A DNA stretch of 64,000 bases, taken from NCBI RefSeq assembly GCF_002013465.1, contig NZ_MAFC01000008.1, positions 62,001-126,000 of the forward strand, read 5' to 3'. The notes under the pieces were generated by a model. It made no database searches and was not told where the DNA came from. It was given only the letters and a program-made list of their open reading frames with translations. Below, in pieces: positions 11,206 to 21,048 of the stretch (position 1 is the first letter of the stretch; each line of letters starts with the position of its first letter). The position numbers and the translations under genes were made by a program. The DNA is from Mycobacterium sp. D16R12. Its GTDB lineage: Bacteria; Actinomycetota; Actinomycetes; Mycobacteriales; Mycobacteriaceae.

Positions 11206-11673
11206 CTATTTCACCGCACCGTGCGCAGGGCGTTTCATGGTGAAGGCATCGGCCCCACTGCCCGGGTAGTACCGCTTGCGCACGCCAACGGTCTCAAATC
11301 CGGTGCCGTGATACAGCGCGATCGCCGCCTCGTTGTCGGTGCGCACCTCCAGGAACACCGGCCCCGGATCCCGGTCGGCGTGCGCGAGCAACGCATCCAG
11401 CAGCCGCTGTCCGATCCCCTGCTTCTGATAGGCGGGATCCACGCCGATGGTGTGAATCTCGTACTCCGGTTCGTGATGTCCCAATCGGGAGATGCCGCCG
11501 TATCCCACCACCGTGTATCCGTCCCTGGCCGCCAGGTAGTAGACGTGGGTGGACGCGAGCTCGGTACGGAACGCCGACTCCGGCCACGGGTCGTCACCGG
11601 CGAACAGAACCGCCTCGAGTTCGGCGCACCGACCGGCATCGCGCCGCCGAAGCGGCTTGAGAACGACCGTCAT
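11206..11673 (-). CDS. rimI: Ribosomal protein S18-alanine N-acetyltransferase
   Basis: 155 residues with a GNAT acetyltransferase fold. The acetyl-CoA loop is VDPAYQKQGIGQRLLDALL (Q/R-x-x-G-x-G/A pattern), followed by FLEVRTDNEAAIALYHGTGF and the aromatic end RKRYYPGSGADAFTMKRP. RimI acetylates the N-terminus of ribosomal protein S18, and in mycobacteria the substrate range may be broader. The ATGA overlap with tsaB indicates translational coupling within the t6A gene group. Confidence 0.93.
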   Translation of the reverse strand: MTVVLKPLRRRDAGRCAELEAVLFAGDDPWPESAFRTELASTHVYYLAARDGYTVVGYGGISRLGHHEPEYEIHTIGVDPAYQKQGIGQRLLDALLAHADRDPGPVFLEVRTDNEAAIALYHGTGFETVGVRKRYYPGSGADAFTMKRPAHGAVK

Positions 11674-12293
11674 CGACGCGGTTCTTTGGCATCGGGGCGA
11701 CGCAGATACAGCGGCGTCAGGGCACCCGGGGGCCGGCTCCAGTCGACCGCCTGCACCAACCGGGACGGTGACGGGTACTGGCGGTCGAGCGCCGGGAGGT
11801 CGAAAAGCGCTGTGTGGTCCGGTGATCCGGCCACCTGGGTGAATCCCTCTACCGAGACGTCCGCGGGTGCGTCGACGGCCGGGCCGCTGATGCGTGTGCC
11901 GTCCCGATAACCGGCCCAGTACACCTCACGGCGGCGCGCGTCGGTGACGACGAGAACGCTGCCGGTGGTGCCGTAGCCGATGGCGTCGAGCGTGCACACC
12001 GGGTACACCGGAATATCCAGCGCGAGGCCCATCGCCGATGCGGTTGCCATGCCCACGCGCAGTCCCGTGAACGGACCCGGGCCGCAACCCACCACGATCG
12101 CATCGAGCTCGCCGACCGGTACGCCGGCGTCCGCGCAGGCCGCTCCGATGTTAGGAGTGAGGGCCTCGGCATGCCCCTTGGCACCCATGGTGATTCGTTC
12201 AGAAAGGGTCTGCGCCGATCCATCTGGCGCTCGCCTGACAAGCCCCGCTGTGATGGCAGGGGTGGCCGTGTCCACGGCGAGTATCACGCTCAT
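11670..12293 (-). CDS. tsaB: tRNA threonylcarbamoyladenosine biosynthesis protein TsaB
   Basis: 207 residues. TsaB is an inactive ASKHA homologue that scaffolds TsaD in the t6A synthase. The start MSVILAVDTATPAITAGLV and the segment VVGCGPGPFTGLRVGMATA match the family. It is coupled by four-base overlaps to tsaE upstream and rimI downstream. Confidence 0.94.
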   Translation of the reverse strand: MSVILAVDTATPAITAGLVRRAPDGSAQTLSERITMGAKGHAEALTPNIGAACADAGVPVGELDAIVVGCGPGPFTGLRVGMATASAMGLALDIPVYPVCTLDAIGYGTTGSVLVVTDARRREVYWAGYRDGTRISGPAVDAPADVSVEGFTQVAGSPDHTALFDLPALDRQYPSPSRLVQAVDWSRPPGALTPLYLRRPDAKEPRR

Positions 12294-12757
12294 GATTCAC
12301 GGCTCCAATGCCAGGTTGCGGTGCGCTCATCGGAGTCGACCGCCCGTTCCAGCCGGATGTCCAGGTGGTGTTCCGACAGCCGCTCGGCAAGCCCCTCCCC
12401 CCATTCGACGACGACCACCGAATCGTCTAGATCGGTATCGAGGTCCAATGAGTCGAGTTCGCCGATCAGGTCGGCACTTTGATGTTCCAGCAGTCGGTAG
12501 ACATCCACGTGCACCAGCGCCGGAGCCCCCTGGCGGCGCGCCTCATGAACCCGTGCGAGCACATACGACGGCGAGGTCACCGGGCCGTCGACGTCCATGC
12601 CCTGCGCAATGCCCTTGGTCAATGCCGTCTTTCCGGCCCCGAGAGGTCCGCCGAGAACCACGACATCGCCCGCGGCGAGGTCGCGTCCGATCCGCGCTCC
12701 GAAATCCAGCGTGTCCTGCAGCGTCGGCAAGGCGACGCTTCCCGACTCATAGATCAC
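12290..12757 (-). CDS. tsaE: tRNA threonylcarbamoyladenosine biosynthesis ATPase TsaE
   Basis: 155 residues. This P-loop ATPase drives turnover of the TsaBD complex. The Walker A motif is GGPLGAGKTALTKG (about residues 36-49), followed by SPSYVLARVHEAR and the acidic LVHVDVYRLLEH segment. It overlaps the preceding hydrolase gene and the following tsaB by four bases each, so the genes are read as one unit. Confidence 0.94.
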   Translation of the reverse strand: MIYESGSVALPTLQDTLDFGARIGRDLAAGDVVVLGGPLGAGKTALTKGIAQGMDVDGPVTSPSYVLARVHEARRQGAPALVHVDVYRLLEHQSADLIGELDSLDLDTDLDDSVVVVEWGEGLAERLSEHHLDIRLERAVDSDERTATWHWSRES

Positions 12758-13845
12758 AGCCCGGTCCGATCACGCAGGCGCTGTTTGATGGCAGCGAAAA
12801 GCGTTGGAGTTGAACGTCTGACCAGCCGATCGATGCCATCATTGACGATTCCCGGATGCTCCAGCTGCACCAGATGTCCGGATTCGCGCACCAGGATCAG
12901 CTCATTGAGACCACTTGTCCCCAGTTGCGCCGCCATGGACTCCGATTGGACCTGCGGGGTCAACATGTCCGTATCACCGCACACCACCAGGCTGGGTAGC
13001 GGCGCGATGGTCGGTAGCGCCGCGATCTCATCGTGCTCCTCCAGTGCCCGCAGGAAATCCACGATGGTCGTGACCGGTGTCTGATGGATCATCCGCTCGC
13101 TGAACCTCACCAGCGTAGGGCTCACCCGCTGGCCCCCGTACGAGGCAGCCTGTAGCACCGGACCCACGAGCGACTTCACCGCACCCCGGCCGTGGTGGGC
13201 TGGACGCGGCGCGTAATGCACAGCCGCCCGCAGAACGCGCAGCGCCGGATTGCGCAACCCCTCACCAATCGCCGTGTGCGAAAGACCCTCGGCCGCACTG
13301 GCGATCAACCCGACTCCGACAATTCTGCGGCCATACTGCTCGGGATGGCGACCGGCGTGAGCGAGGATGGTCATGCCGCCCATCGAGTGTCCCACCAGGA
13401 CCGCGTTGCCTCGAGGCACCAGCACCCGCAACACCGATTCAAGGTCGTCGCCGAGCTGCCTGATGGTGCATGACTTGGGGGCGGGCAGACCCGAGCGCCC
13501 ATGTCCGCGTTGGTCATAGAAGACCATCCGGACCTGGTCGCCCCAGCGGCCGGCGAGCTCGCGGCGCTGGAAATGAAAGGACGCCATCTGCAGACAGAAT
13601 CCGTGAACGAACACCACTGTCAGCGGCGCATTCGACGGACCCACCTCTCGAACCGCGAGCGGTACACCGTCATCGGTCATCACGATGCTGCCGCGATCGG
13701 TCTCCAGCAGGTCGAAGTCCTCGTCGCGGTAGGGATCGTCGAATCTGCGTCGACCGATCGAGCGCGCGGTGCCGACACCGGCCACCGTGACCACGGCACC
13801 AAGCCCTGCCACGCCGGCCAGCCAGGCGTTCGACTTACTGCTCAA
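12754..13845 (-). CDS. Alpha/beta hydrolase with N-terminal membrane anchor
   Basis: 363 residues. A short hydrophobic N-terminus ([18 protein letters not shown]) probably anchors it or acts as an uncleaved signal. The hydrolase core shows the oxyanion segment [23 protein letters not shown], the nucleophile elbow [10 protein letters not shown] and a late [11 protein letters not shown] histidine, so the Ser-Asp-His triad appears complete. The substrate is unknown. It overlaps alr by 11 nt and tsaE by 4 nt, and similar hydrolases occupy this place in other non-tuberculous mycobacteria. Confidence 0.88.
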   Translation of the reverse strand: MSSKSNAWLAGVAGLGAVVTVAGVGTARSIGRRRFDDPYRDEDFDLLETDRGSIVMTDDGVPLAVREVGPSNAPLTVVFVHGFCLQMASFHFQRRELAGRWGDQVRMVFYDQRGHGRSGLPAPKSCTIRQLGDDLESVLRVLVPRGNAVLVGHSMGGMTILAHAGRHPEQYGRRIVGVGLIASAAEGLSHTAIGEGLRNPALRVLRAAVHYAPRPAHHGRGAVKSLVGPVLQAASYGGQRVSPTLVRFSERMIHQTPVTTIVDFLRALEEHDEIAALPTIAPLPSLVVCGDTDMLTPQVQSESMAAQLGTSGLNELILVRESGHLVQLEHPGIVNDGIDRLVRRSTPTLFAAIKQRLRDRTGL

Positions 13846-15049
13846 CGGACCTGGAATCCCGGTACGTCCGCACGACCCTGCCCCGTGGGCAGGTGACCAC
13901 TTCGTAGGCGATGGTGTCGAGCAGCTCCGCCCAGTCCTGCGCGGTCGGTTCTCCGTCCGCCCCCGGCCCGAAAAGCGTTACGACATCGCCCGACTTCACC
14001 CCGGCTTCGTTGTCCCCCAGATCGACCACGAACTGGTCCATGCAGACGCGTCCGATGTTGGGGTAGCGGCGTCCACCGATGGCCACCTCGAAGCGGTTGC
14101 CCAATCCGCGGATCACACCGTCGGCGTAACCGATGCCGACGAGCGCCGCGTTGGTGTCATGCGGAGCGGTCCACACGTGCCCGTAGGACACCCCCTCACC
14201 GGCCCGCACCGGCTTCACCGAGGACACCGCACAGGTCAGGGACATCGCCGGGATCAAACCAAAGGACTCATCGCCCCGGCCGGATGTCGCCGACTCCGCG
14301 GCTCCGGGCATCGGATTGATCCCGTACAGCGCGATACCCGCGCGCACCATGTCATATCGGGCATCGGGGCGGGTCAACGTGGCCGCCGAATTCGACAGGT
14401 GCGCCAGCTCGTAGCGCAATCCCAGGCCACGCACCAATTCGAGTGCCTCGTTGAACCGGCCGATCTGCATATCGATGCTGGGATTACCGGGTTGATCGGC
14501 ATACGCAAAATGAGACATGATGCCGCGCAACCGGATCGACTGTTCAGCCTGCGCCTTCGCCACGGCCTCGAAGAGGTCACGGGTGTGTTCGGCCGGTACC
14601 CCATTGCGATTGAGCCCGGTGTCCACCTTGACGGTCGTGATCGCCTGACGCCCGGTCGCTCGCGCCGCCTCGATCAGCTCACCGAGCTGCTCGAGAGAGG
14701 ACACCGCGACCTCGACATCAGCCGTCAGCGCGGCGGCGTAGTCGGCGCCCGGCGCGTGCAGCCAGGCGAGCAGCGGCGCGTCGATGCCGTCCGCGCGAAC
14801 GCGCAGTGCCTCGCTGATGGTGGCGACACCCAGCTCGTCGGCTCCCGCGGCAAGCGCGGCGCGTGCGACCCGGACGGCTCCGTGCCCGTACCCATCGGCC
14901 TTGACGACCACCATGAGCCTTGCCGGACCGGCGTACTCACGCAGCAACCCAACGTTGTGCGCGATGGCACCGAGGTCGATGACAGCCTGAGCCGTGGTCT
15001 CCCCCCTGTTCGGCGGGAGACCGGCTGCCGGCTGCGGAATTTTCGTCAC
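13835..15049 (-). CDS. alr: Alanine racemase
   Basis: 404 residues. This PLP enzyme interconverts L- and D-alanine for peptidoglycan synthesis. The PLP lysine is Lys50 in [12 protein letters not shown]; the C-terminal beta domain carries the second catalytic tyrosine in [10 protein letters not shown] and the motif [14 protein letters not shown]. The start is a GTG, and gadB ends 24 bp upstream of it. It is the probable target of D-cycloserine. Confidence 0.96.
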   Translation of the reverse strand: MTKIPQPAAGLPPNRGETTAQAVIDLGAIAHNVGLLREYAGPARLMVVVKADGYGHGAVRVARAALAAGADELGVATISEALRVRADGIDAPLLAWLHAPGADYAAALTADVEVAVSSLEQLGELIEAARATGRQAITTVKVDTGLNRNGVPAEHTRDLFEAVAKAQAEQSIRLRGIMSHFAYADQPGNPSIDMQIGRFNEALELVRGLGLRYELAHLSNSAATLTRPDARYDMVRAGIALYGINPMPGAAESATSGRGDESFGLIPAMSLTCAVSSVKPVRAGEGVSYGHVWTAPHDTNAALVGIGYADGVIRGLGNRFEVAIGGRRYPNIGRVCMDQFVVDLGDNEAGVKSGDVVTLFGPGADGEPTAQDWAELLDTIAYEVVTCPRGRVVRTYRDSRSVEQ

Positions 15050-15073
15050 CGCCCGTATTGTCCCATCACTTCA

Positions 15074-16504
15074 CTAATGAGCGAACGGCTGCACCGCGTC
15101 GAAGTGCCCGTTCGGTTTCAGCTCGTCAAGCCCCTTCAGCACGGTGACGAGGTCATCGCGCAGCGCCCGGGCAAGATCACCCGAGAAGCCCTCGCGCACC
15201 ACCACCCGCAGCACCGCGATATCGGTCACGTCGTCGGGCATGGTGTAGGCCGGTACCTGCCAGCCGAAGGCCCGCAGCGAATGCGAGATATCGAACTCGG
15301 TGTACGGGCGTTCGCCCTTCAGCCGGAACGACACCACCGGGATCGCCGAACCATCGGTGATCACCTCGAAGTGCTCGCTCTTGCGCAGCTCATCACCGAA
15401 CCAGCGGGCGGTCTCGGACAAACAGCGCATTACCTGTGCGTATCCGGCTCGGCCCAGCCGCAGGAAGTTGTAGTACTGCCCCACCACCTGATTGCCCGGC
15501 CGCGAGAAGTTCAGGGTGAACGTCGGCATGTCACCGCCGAGGTAGTTGACCCGGAACACCAGTTCTTCAGGCAGGTGTTCCTTGCTGCGCCACACCACGA
15601 AACCGATTCCGGGATAGGTCAGGCCGTACTTGTGTCCGCTGACGTTGATCGACACCACCCGGGGCAACCGGAAGTCCCAGTGCATTTCGGGGTGCAGGAA
15701 AGGCACCACGAAACCGCCGCTGGCGGCATCGACGTGCACGGGCACATCGGGCTTGCCTGGTGTGGCCGCCAATGTGTCCAGCGCCGCGCAGATCTCGGCG
15801 ATCGGCTCCAGCTCACCGGTAAAGGTGGTGCCGAGGATGCCCACCACTCCGATGGTGTCGTCGTCCACCGCACCGAGCACCTGTTCGGGGGTGATGACAT
15901 ACCGGTCCGTCGCCATCGGCAGGTACCGCGGCTCGACGTCGAAGTACCGGCAGAACTTCTCCCACACCACCTGCACGTTGGAACCCATCACCAGGTTCGG
16001 CGTGCGCCCCTTCCAGCCATTGCCGTCGGCGCCGCCCACCTTGGCGCGCCAGCGCCACTTGAGCGCCAGCCCGGCGAGCATCACCGCCTCACTCGATCCG
16101 ATCGTCGATACCCCGATCGCCGACGAGGGATCCTCGGCCGACAGGTCCTCGGCGTGAAACAGGTCGGCCACCATGGCCACACATCGCGACTCGATCGCGG
16201 CGGTCGCCGGGTACTCGTCCTTGTCGATCATGTTCTTGTCGAATGTCTCGGCCATCAGCTTCTCGGCCTCGGGATCCATCCACGTCGTCACGAACGTGGC
16301 CAGGTTCAGCCGGGAACTGCCATCGAGCATCAGCTCGTCGTGAATGAACCGGTAGGCGGCCTGTGGATCCATCGGCTCGTCGGGGAGGCGCAGCGCCGGA
16401 ATGGGAGCCGTCGACAACCTGCCGGTGTAGGCGGGACTAAAAGACGAGGCATTGATCTTGCCGGCGTGGGCCGAGAGACTGAACTGATCGCGGGGATTCG
16501 ACAT
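15074..16504 (-). CDS. gadB: Glutamate decarboxylase
   Basis: 476 residues, PLP-dependent group II decarboxylase that converts glutamate to GABA and consumes a proton. The PLP lysine is in SGHKYGLTYPG, and the preceding VHVDAASGGFVVPF is the aspartate/alanine site that stacks the cofactor. SSAIGVSTIGSSEAVMLAGL matches the phosphate-binding region. The C-terminus is HFDAVQPFAH. No GABA antiporter is next to it, so a role in acid resistance cannot be read from context. Confidence 0.95.
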   Translation of the reverse strand: MSNPRDQFSLSAHAGKINASSFSPAYTGRLSTAPIPALRLPDEPMDPQAAYRFIHDELMLDGSSRLNLATFVTTWMDPEAEKLMAETFDKNMIDKDEYPATAAIESRCVAMVADLFHAEDLSAEDPSSAIGVSTIGSSEAVMLAGLALKWRWRAKVGGADGNGWKGRTPNLVMGSNVQVVWEKFCRYFDVEPRYLPMATDRYVITPEQVLGAVDDDTIGVVGILGTTFTGELEPIAEICAALDTLAATPGKPDVPVHVDAASGGFVVPFLHPEMHWDFRLPRVVSINVSGHKYGLTYPGIGFVVWRSKEHLPEELVFRVNYLGGDMPTFTLNFSRPGNQVVGQYYNFLRLGRAGYAQVMRCLSETARWFGDELRKSEHFEVITDGSAIPVVSFRLKGERPYTEFDISHSLRAFGWQVPAYTMPDDVTDIAVLRVVVREGFSGDLARALRDDLVTVLKGLDELKPNGHFDAVQPFAH

Positions 16505-16514
16505 AAGCCGATTC

Positions 16515-17948
16515 TCACCCTATTTCGGCGATTGCCCACCGCAGATGTCCAAGAAGACGAGAAGCCGAGATAGGGGCCGTGCCCGGACCCGGATCCGCCG
16601 CGGCAGCGGCGGCCGCGCGAGCGTGCACATAGGCGCCCATCGCCGCGGCCTTGCCCGCCGGGACTCCAGCGGCCAGTAGGGCACCGATCACACCCGAGAG
16701 CACGTCACCCGAACCCGCCGTCGCGGCCCACGACCCGTGCGACCGATTCACGTATGCGGACCCGTCCGGCTCGGCGATGACAGTGACGTTCCCCTTGAGG
16801 AGCACCGTGGCGCCCAGCCGCACCGCCAGCGACCGCGCGGCGCGGATCCGGTCGGGGCCGGGCAGCTCACCTGCGAGCCTGCGGTACTCACCGGCATGCG
16901 GGGTCAGGATCGTCGCCGCATCGCGCGATGCCACCAGATCGGCCAGCTCGGGGTGCTCGGCGAGGATCGTCAGGGCGTCGGCGTCGACGAGTACGGGCAG
17001 GCCGCCCGACAGCACCCGCCGCAAGGTTCTCGTCTGGCGCTCGCCGGTGCCATATCCGGGACCGATCACCCAGGCTTGTACCCGGCCGGCGGCCTCTTCC
17101 GTCTGGGTGGCAATCACCTCCGGCCAATGCGAAACCACCTCGGCGGCAGCAGATCCGGCATAACGAACCATCCCTGCCGTCGCGGCGACGGCAGCACCCG
17201 TGCACAAGATGGCCGCCCCGGGATAGGTGTGCGATCCCGCCAGCACCCCCGTGACACCCTGCGTGTACTTGTCATCGGCCGGTCCGGGTACGGGCCACGC
17301 GACGGCCACGTCGTGGGCATCGAATTCCCGGATCGTCGTCGCGGGAAGATCAAGCCCGATGTCGATCAATCTCACGTCGCCGCAATCGCCAAGGGCATGA
17401 ACGGGTTTGTAACCACCGAACGTCACGGTGACCGCGGCCCGGAAGGCCGGGCCATCCACCGTCCCGGTGTGTACGTCGACGCCGCTGGGAACGTCCACCG
17501 CGATCACCGGGATGCCCTCGGCGTCGGCCTGCTCGGCGATCTCGGCGGCTCCTGGCCGCAGTGGACCGGTTCCCGAGATTCCCACCACACCGTCGACAAT
17601 CAGATCCGTCTCGCTGGGTACCGCGGGCACCACCCGACCGCCGGCCTTGCGGAAGGCCGCCAGACCGGCACGGTGGACACGGTCCGGATTCAGCAGCACC
17701 GCACTGGCTGCGACGCCACGTCGCCGCAGGAAGGTCAACGCCCACAAGGCGTCTCCTCCATTATCGCCGGAACCCACGATCGCGCACACCCGTCGCCCGG
17801 CTACCACTCCAGCCCGGCGCGACAACTCATCGGCGATGACCGTGGCCAATCCGTACGCCGCGCGCCGCATCAAGGCGCCCTCGGGCAGCACCGCCAGTAG
17901 CGGCGCCTCGGCCTCCCGAATCTGCTCGGCGCTGTAGTACTGCCTCAT
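16515..17948 (-). CDS. nnr: Bifunctional NAD(P)H-hydrate epimerase / ADP-dependent NAD(P)H-hydrate dehydratase
   Basis: 477 residues, a metabolite-repair enzyme that restores damaged (hydrated) NADH and NADPH. The N-terminal epimerase (YjeF_N, about 1-210) shows VGSGDNGGDALWAL and PVIAVDVPSGVDVHTG. The C-terminal dehydratase (carbohydrate-kinase fold, about 220-477) shows LTPHAGEYRRLAGE and the catalytic TAGSGDVLSGVIGALLAAG. It lies 10 bp upstream of gadB on the same strand and overlaps a small upstream ORF by ATGA. Confidence 0.95.
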   Translation of the reverse strand: MRQYYSAEQIREAEAPLLAVLPEGALMRRAAYGLATVIADELSRRAGVVAGRRVCAIVGSGDNGGDALWALTFLRRRGVAASAVLLNPDRVHRAGLAAFRKAGGRVVPAVPSETDLIVDGVVGISGTGPLRPGAAEIAEQADAEGIPVIAVDVPSGVDVHTGTVDGPAFRAAVTVTFGGYKPVHALGDCGDVRLIDIGLDLPATTIREFDAHDVAVAWPVPGPADDKYTQGVTGVLAGSHTYPGAAILCTGAAVAATAGMVRYAGSAAAEVVSHWPEVIATQTEEAAGRVQAWVIGPGYGTGERQTRTLRRVLSGGLPVLVDADALTILAEHPELADLVASRDAATILTPHAGEYRRLAGELPGPDRIRAARSLAVRLGATVLLKGNVTVIAEPDGSAYVNRSHGSWAATAGSGDVLSGVIGALLAAGVPAGKAAAMGAYVHARAAAAAAADPGPGTAPISASRLLGHLRWAIAEIG

Positions 17949-18229
17949 GAACTGTGAGCTCCCCTCGCTCCCCCGTCTATGTCGTCGAGGAACTGGTGGG
18001 TGGCATCGGAAGTCCGGGCCGGAAATTCTCCGTTGAGCGCACCGGCGATCACCTTGTGCTGCACGCTCATACCGGCCTCCCCAAGCAGATCCAGGGTGTA
18101 AACGCTACGCCGCGTGATCAGCGATGCCAGGTTGGCGCGCCACATGGGAGTGGAGGCGGTGAAATGCCCCACCTTCTCAGCGGCCCAATGTTTTCCGACG
18201 CGAGACACAGGTACCGCAACGGAGTTCAT
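17945..18229 (-). CDS. Small hypothetical protein between glmS and nnr
   Basis: 94 residues, no family recognised. Two things support it. Its stop overlaps the nnr start codon by ATGA, as coupled genes do, and its third codon positions are mostly G or C, especially in the middle and C-terminal part (DLLGEAGMSVQHKVIAGALN). The start at 18229 has no good ribosome site, only 21 bp separate it from the glmS stop, and it has no signal peptide or membrane helix. It could be a short lineage-specific gene or an artefact. Confidence 0.45.
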   Translation of the reverse strand: MNSVAVPVSRVGKHWAAEKVGHFTASTPMWRANLASLITRRSVYTLDLLGEAGMSVQHKVIAGALNGEFPARTSDATHQFLDDIDGGARGAHSS

Positions 18230-18250
18230 CCAGACGGCCTACGGCTGCCG

Positions 18251-20116
18251 CTATTCGACGGTGACCGACTTGGCCAGGTTGCGCGGCTTATCCACGTCAT
18301 ACCCACGGGCCTGCGCAACCGCCGCGGCGAACACCTGCATCGGAATCGTGGACAGCAGCGGTTGGTACAACGTCGACACCGCCGGAATCTCGATGAGATG
18401 GTCCGCGTAGGGGCGAATCGTCTCATCGCCCTCCTCGGCGATGACGATCGTCCGTGCCCCGCGGGCCTGAATCTCACGAATGTTGCTGAGCAGCTTCGAA
18501 TGCAACAAGCCCATGCCCTTGGGCGACGGCATCACCACGATGACCGGCAGCCCCTCTTCGATCAGCGCGATCGGCCCATGCTTGAGCTCCCCGGCCGCGA
18601 AGCCCTCGGCATGCATGTACGCCAGCTCCTTGAGCTTGAGCGCACCTTCGAGTGCCACCGGGTACCCGACATGGCGCCCCAGGAACAGGATGCTGGAGGA
18701 CTGCGCGTACTGGCGCGCAAGCTCGGCGACCGGATCCATCGCATCGATCACGCGCTGGATCAATTCCGGCATGGCCTCTAGCTCGTGGTACTCACGCGCC
18801 ACCTCGTCCGGGTACTTGGTCCCGCGAGCCTGCGCCAAGGCAAGGCCCACAAGGTAATTGGCGGTTACCTGGGCAAGGAACGTCTTTGTCGCGGCGACAC
18901 CGATCTCCGGACCGGCCCGCGTGTACAGCACCGCATCGCACTCGCGGGGAATCTGCGAACCGTTGGTGTTGCAGACGGCCAGCACCTTGGCCTTCTGCTC
19001 CTTGGCGTGTCGCACCGCTTCCAAGGTGTCCGCGGTCTCACCCGACTGCGAAATGGCAACCACCAGGGTGCTGCGATCCAAAACCGGGTCGCGGTAGCGG
19101 AATTCGCTCGCGAGCTCGATCTCCACGGGCAGCCGTGTCCAATGCTCGATGGCGTACTTGGCCAGCAGGCCCGAGTGGAATGCCGTACCGCAGGCCACCA
19201 CGAACACCTTGTCGATATCGCGCAGTTCCTGATCGGAGAGCCGCTGCTCGTCGAGCACTATCCGACCGAGGTCGAAGTGCCCCAACAAGGTGTCGGACAC
19301 CGCCGCCGGCTGTTCGGCGATCTCCTTGAGCATGAAGTATTCGTAACCGCCCTTTTCCGCGGCCGACAGGTCCCAATCGATCGTGAACACCCGAGCGTTG
19401 TGGGTGTCGTCGTTACCCGCGAAGTCGGTGATGCGGTAACCGTCCGCGGTGATGACCACAACCTGGTCCTGCCCCAGTTCGACGGCTTCCCGGGTGTATT
19501 CGATGAACGCGGCCACATCGGATCCGAGGAACATCTCGCCGTCACCGATGCCGACAACCAGCGGGGTGGACCGGCGTGCGGCCACGATCGTGCCCGGGTC
19601 GTCGCCGTGGGAGAAGACGAGGGTGAAGTGCCCCTCCAGCCGTCGCACGACGGCCTGCACCGACGCCACGAAGTCGCCGGCGGCGTCGCCGGATTCGTAC
19701 TCGCGAGCCACCAGATGCACGGCGACCTCGGTGTCGGTGTCACTGGCGAACTCGACGCCGGCAGCCTCCAACTCGGCGCGCAGTGCCGGGAAGTTCTCGA
19801 TGATCCCGTTGTGGACCACCGCCACCTTGCTGCTCGCATCCCGATGCGGGTGAGCGTTGCGATCGGTGGGAGCACCGTGGGTGGCCCAGCGGGTGTGTCC
19901 CATCCCCGTCGTCGCGGCGAAGGATTCACCGGATTCCGCGATCGCGGATTCCAGGTTGGCCAGCCGGCCCGCCTTGCGCTGCACCAGGAGACCGCCGCTC
20001 CCGTCGGCCAGTGCAAATCCTGCGGAGTCGTAGCCCCGGTACTCGAGCCGCCGCAGCGCCTCGAGGACGACACCAAGGGCGTCCCGGTGGCCGACGTACC
20101 CGACGATTCCGCACAT
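18251..20116 (-). CDS. glmS: Glutamine-fructose-6-phosphate aminotransferase (isomerizing)
   Basis: 621 residues. It makes glucosamine-6-phosphate from fructose-6-phosphate and glutamine, the first step towards UDP-GlcNAc; GlmM, also in this window, does the next. The start MCGIVGYVGHRDAL gives Cys2 as the N-terminal nucleophile of the glutaminase domain. THGAPTDRNAHPH follows, then two SIS domains (SQSGETADTLEAVRHAKEQ; HVGYPVALEGALKLKELAY) and the end KPRNLAKSVTVE. The frame extends 15 codons further, but the Cys2 requirement fixes the start at 20116. A TACCCT hexamer eight bases upstream suggests a very short or absent leader. No glmS ribozyme is present. Confidence 0.97.
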   Translation of the reverse strand: MCGIVGYVGHRDALGVVLEALRRLEYRGYDSAGFALADGSGGLLVQRKAGRLANLESAIAESGESFAATTGMGHTRWATHGAPTDRNAHPHRDASSKVAVVHNGIIENFPALRAELEAAGVEFASDTDTEVAVHLVAREYESGDAAGDFVASVQAVVRRLEGHFTLVFSHGDDPGTIVAARRSTPLVVGIGDGEMFLGSDVAAFIEYTREAVELGQDQVVVITADGYRITDFAGNDDTHNARVFTIDWDLSAAEKGGYEYFMLKEIAEQPAAVSDTLLGHFDLGRIVLDEQRLSDQELRDIDKVFVVACGTAFHSGLLAKYAIEHWTRLPVEIELASEFRYRDPVLDRSTLVVAISQSGETADTLEAVRHAKEQKAKVLAVCNTNGSQIPRECDAVLYTRAGPEIGVAATKTFLAQVTANYLVGLALAQARGTKYPDEVAREYHELEAMPELIQRVIDAMDPVAELARQYAQSSSILFLGRHVGYPVALEGALKLKELAYMHAEGFAAGELKHGPIALIEEGLPVIVVMPSPKGMGLLHSKLLSNIREIQARGARTIVIAEEGDETIRPYADHLIEIPAVSTLYQPLLSTIPMQVFAAAVAQARGYDVDKPRNLAKSVTVE

Positions 20117-20169
20117 AGCCCACCAGGGTAGTTCAGTTCCCGCTGCAGTCCGCAACGGCAACGATCCGC

Positions 20170-20175
20170 TACGGT
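20170..20175 (+). promoter_or_regulatory. Leaderless -10 element TACGGT
   Basis: TACGGT ends six bases before the ATG at 20182, with no ribosome site. The start of transcription should coincide with the start codon. Confidence 0.55.
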
Positions 20176-20181
20176 CATGCC

Positions 20182-21048
20182 ATGGCGAGTACCCGCACGC
20201 TATTCAAAACCCTGACCCGCCGTGGTCCGCACAAGGTTCTGCGCGGCGACCTGGCCTTCGCGGGGGTAACCGGCGTCGTCTACACACCGGATTCCGGCTT
20301 CAATCTGCCTGCGGTGGCGTTTGGACACGACTGGCTGACCGGTACCGACAAGTATCGAGCGACCCTGGAACACCTCGCGTCCTGGGGAATCGTCGCGGCC
20401 GCCCCCGATACCGAGAAGGGGTTGATCCCGTCACACCTGAATCTGGCTGCCGACTTGGCCACAACGCTCGAGATAGTGAGCCGGGTGCGGCTTGGCGACG
20501 GCAAGATCAGCGTGCATCCGACCAAGCTCGCCCTCGCAGGTCACGGACTGGGGGCCTCTGCGGCAGTCTTCGCGGCGACCCGGTCTTCGGCGCCGGCGGA
20601 CAAAAAGAAACCACCATCCGGGGCTAGGGCCGTCGTCGCCCTGTTTCCCAGCGCAACCCAGCCGCCCGTGGAGAAGAGTGCGGCCGCGCTGACCATCCCG
20701 GGACTGGTTGTGACGAGCACCGAAGACACACAATCGCTGCGCTCGAATGCCCTGGCTCTTTCCCGGGCATGGCCGGGTGCCGACCTGCGAAATGTCGCCA
20801 AGGCGAAGTCCAGCGGACTACCGGAACACAGCTGGCTGCGCAGGTTCGTCGGGCTCGGCGGATCGAACCGGGCAACGCAGCGCAACACTCGTGCGCTGCT
20901 GACCGGATATCTGCTGTTCCAGCTTGCGGGCGACAAGCGCTACCGCGACTTCGCGGATGCCACGGCTGAGCTGCCGAATACCTCCCTGCCCGACGTCGCC
21001 GCGCTGGAGATCAGCGAGCTCGATCGCGTGCAATCGCTGCTGAGGTAG
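20182..21048 (+). CDS. Alpha/beta-hydrolase-fold protein lacking the nucleophile serine (Rv3438-like)
   Basis: 288 residues, resembling dienelactone-hydrolase/acetylesterase-type proteins. VAFGHDWLTGTDKYRATLEHLASWG matches the oxyanion region in outline, and the nucleophile elbow reads LALAGHGLGASAA, with glycine in place of the expected serine or cysteine. The rest of the fold (IPGLVVTSTEDTQS, then LPEHSWLRRF) is kept. A catalytic triad is therefore doubtful, and a binding or structural role is possible. It occupies the Rv3438 position after glmS and converges on a small gene with its stop directly adjacent. Confidence 0.82.
   Translation: MASTRTLFKTLTRRGPHKVLRGDLAFAGVTGVVYTPDSGFNLPAVAFGHDWLTGTDKYRATLEHLASWGIVAAAPDTEKGLIPSHLNLAADLATTLEIVSRVRLGDGKISVHPTKLALAGHGLGASAAVFAATRSSAPADKKKPPSGARAVVALFPSATQPPVEKSAAALTIPGLVVTSTEDTQSLRSNALALSRAWPGADLRNVAKAKSSGLPEHSWLRRFVGLGGSNRATQRNTRALLTGYLLFQLAGDKRYRDFADATAELPNTSLPDVAALEISELDRVQSLLR

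Noticed and set aside
13769-16573. A 934-codon plus-strand frame opposite alr and gadB
   Set aside because: His/Arg-rich composition typical of antisense frames in high-GC DNA; the minus strand carries two clear enzymes with all motifs.
20117-20181. glmS ribozyme or riboswitch upstream of glmS
   Set aside because: Only about 65 bp separate the divergent genes, with a -10 hexamer right before the start; there is no room for a ribozyme.
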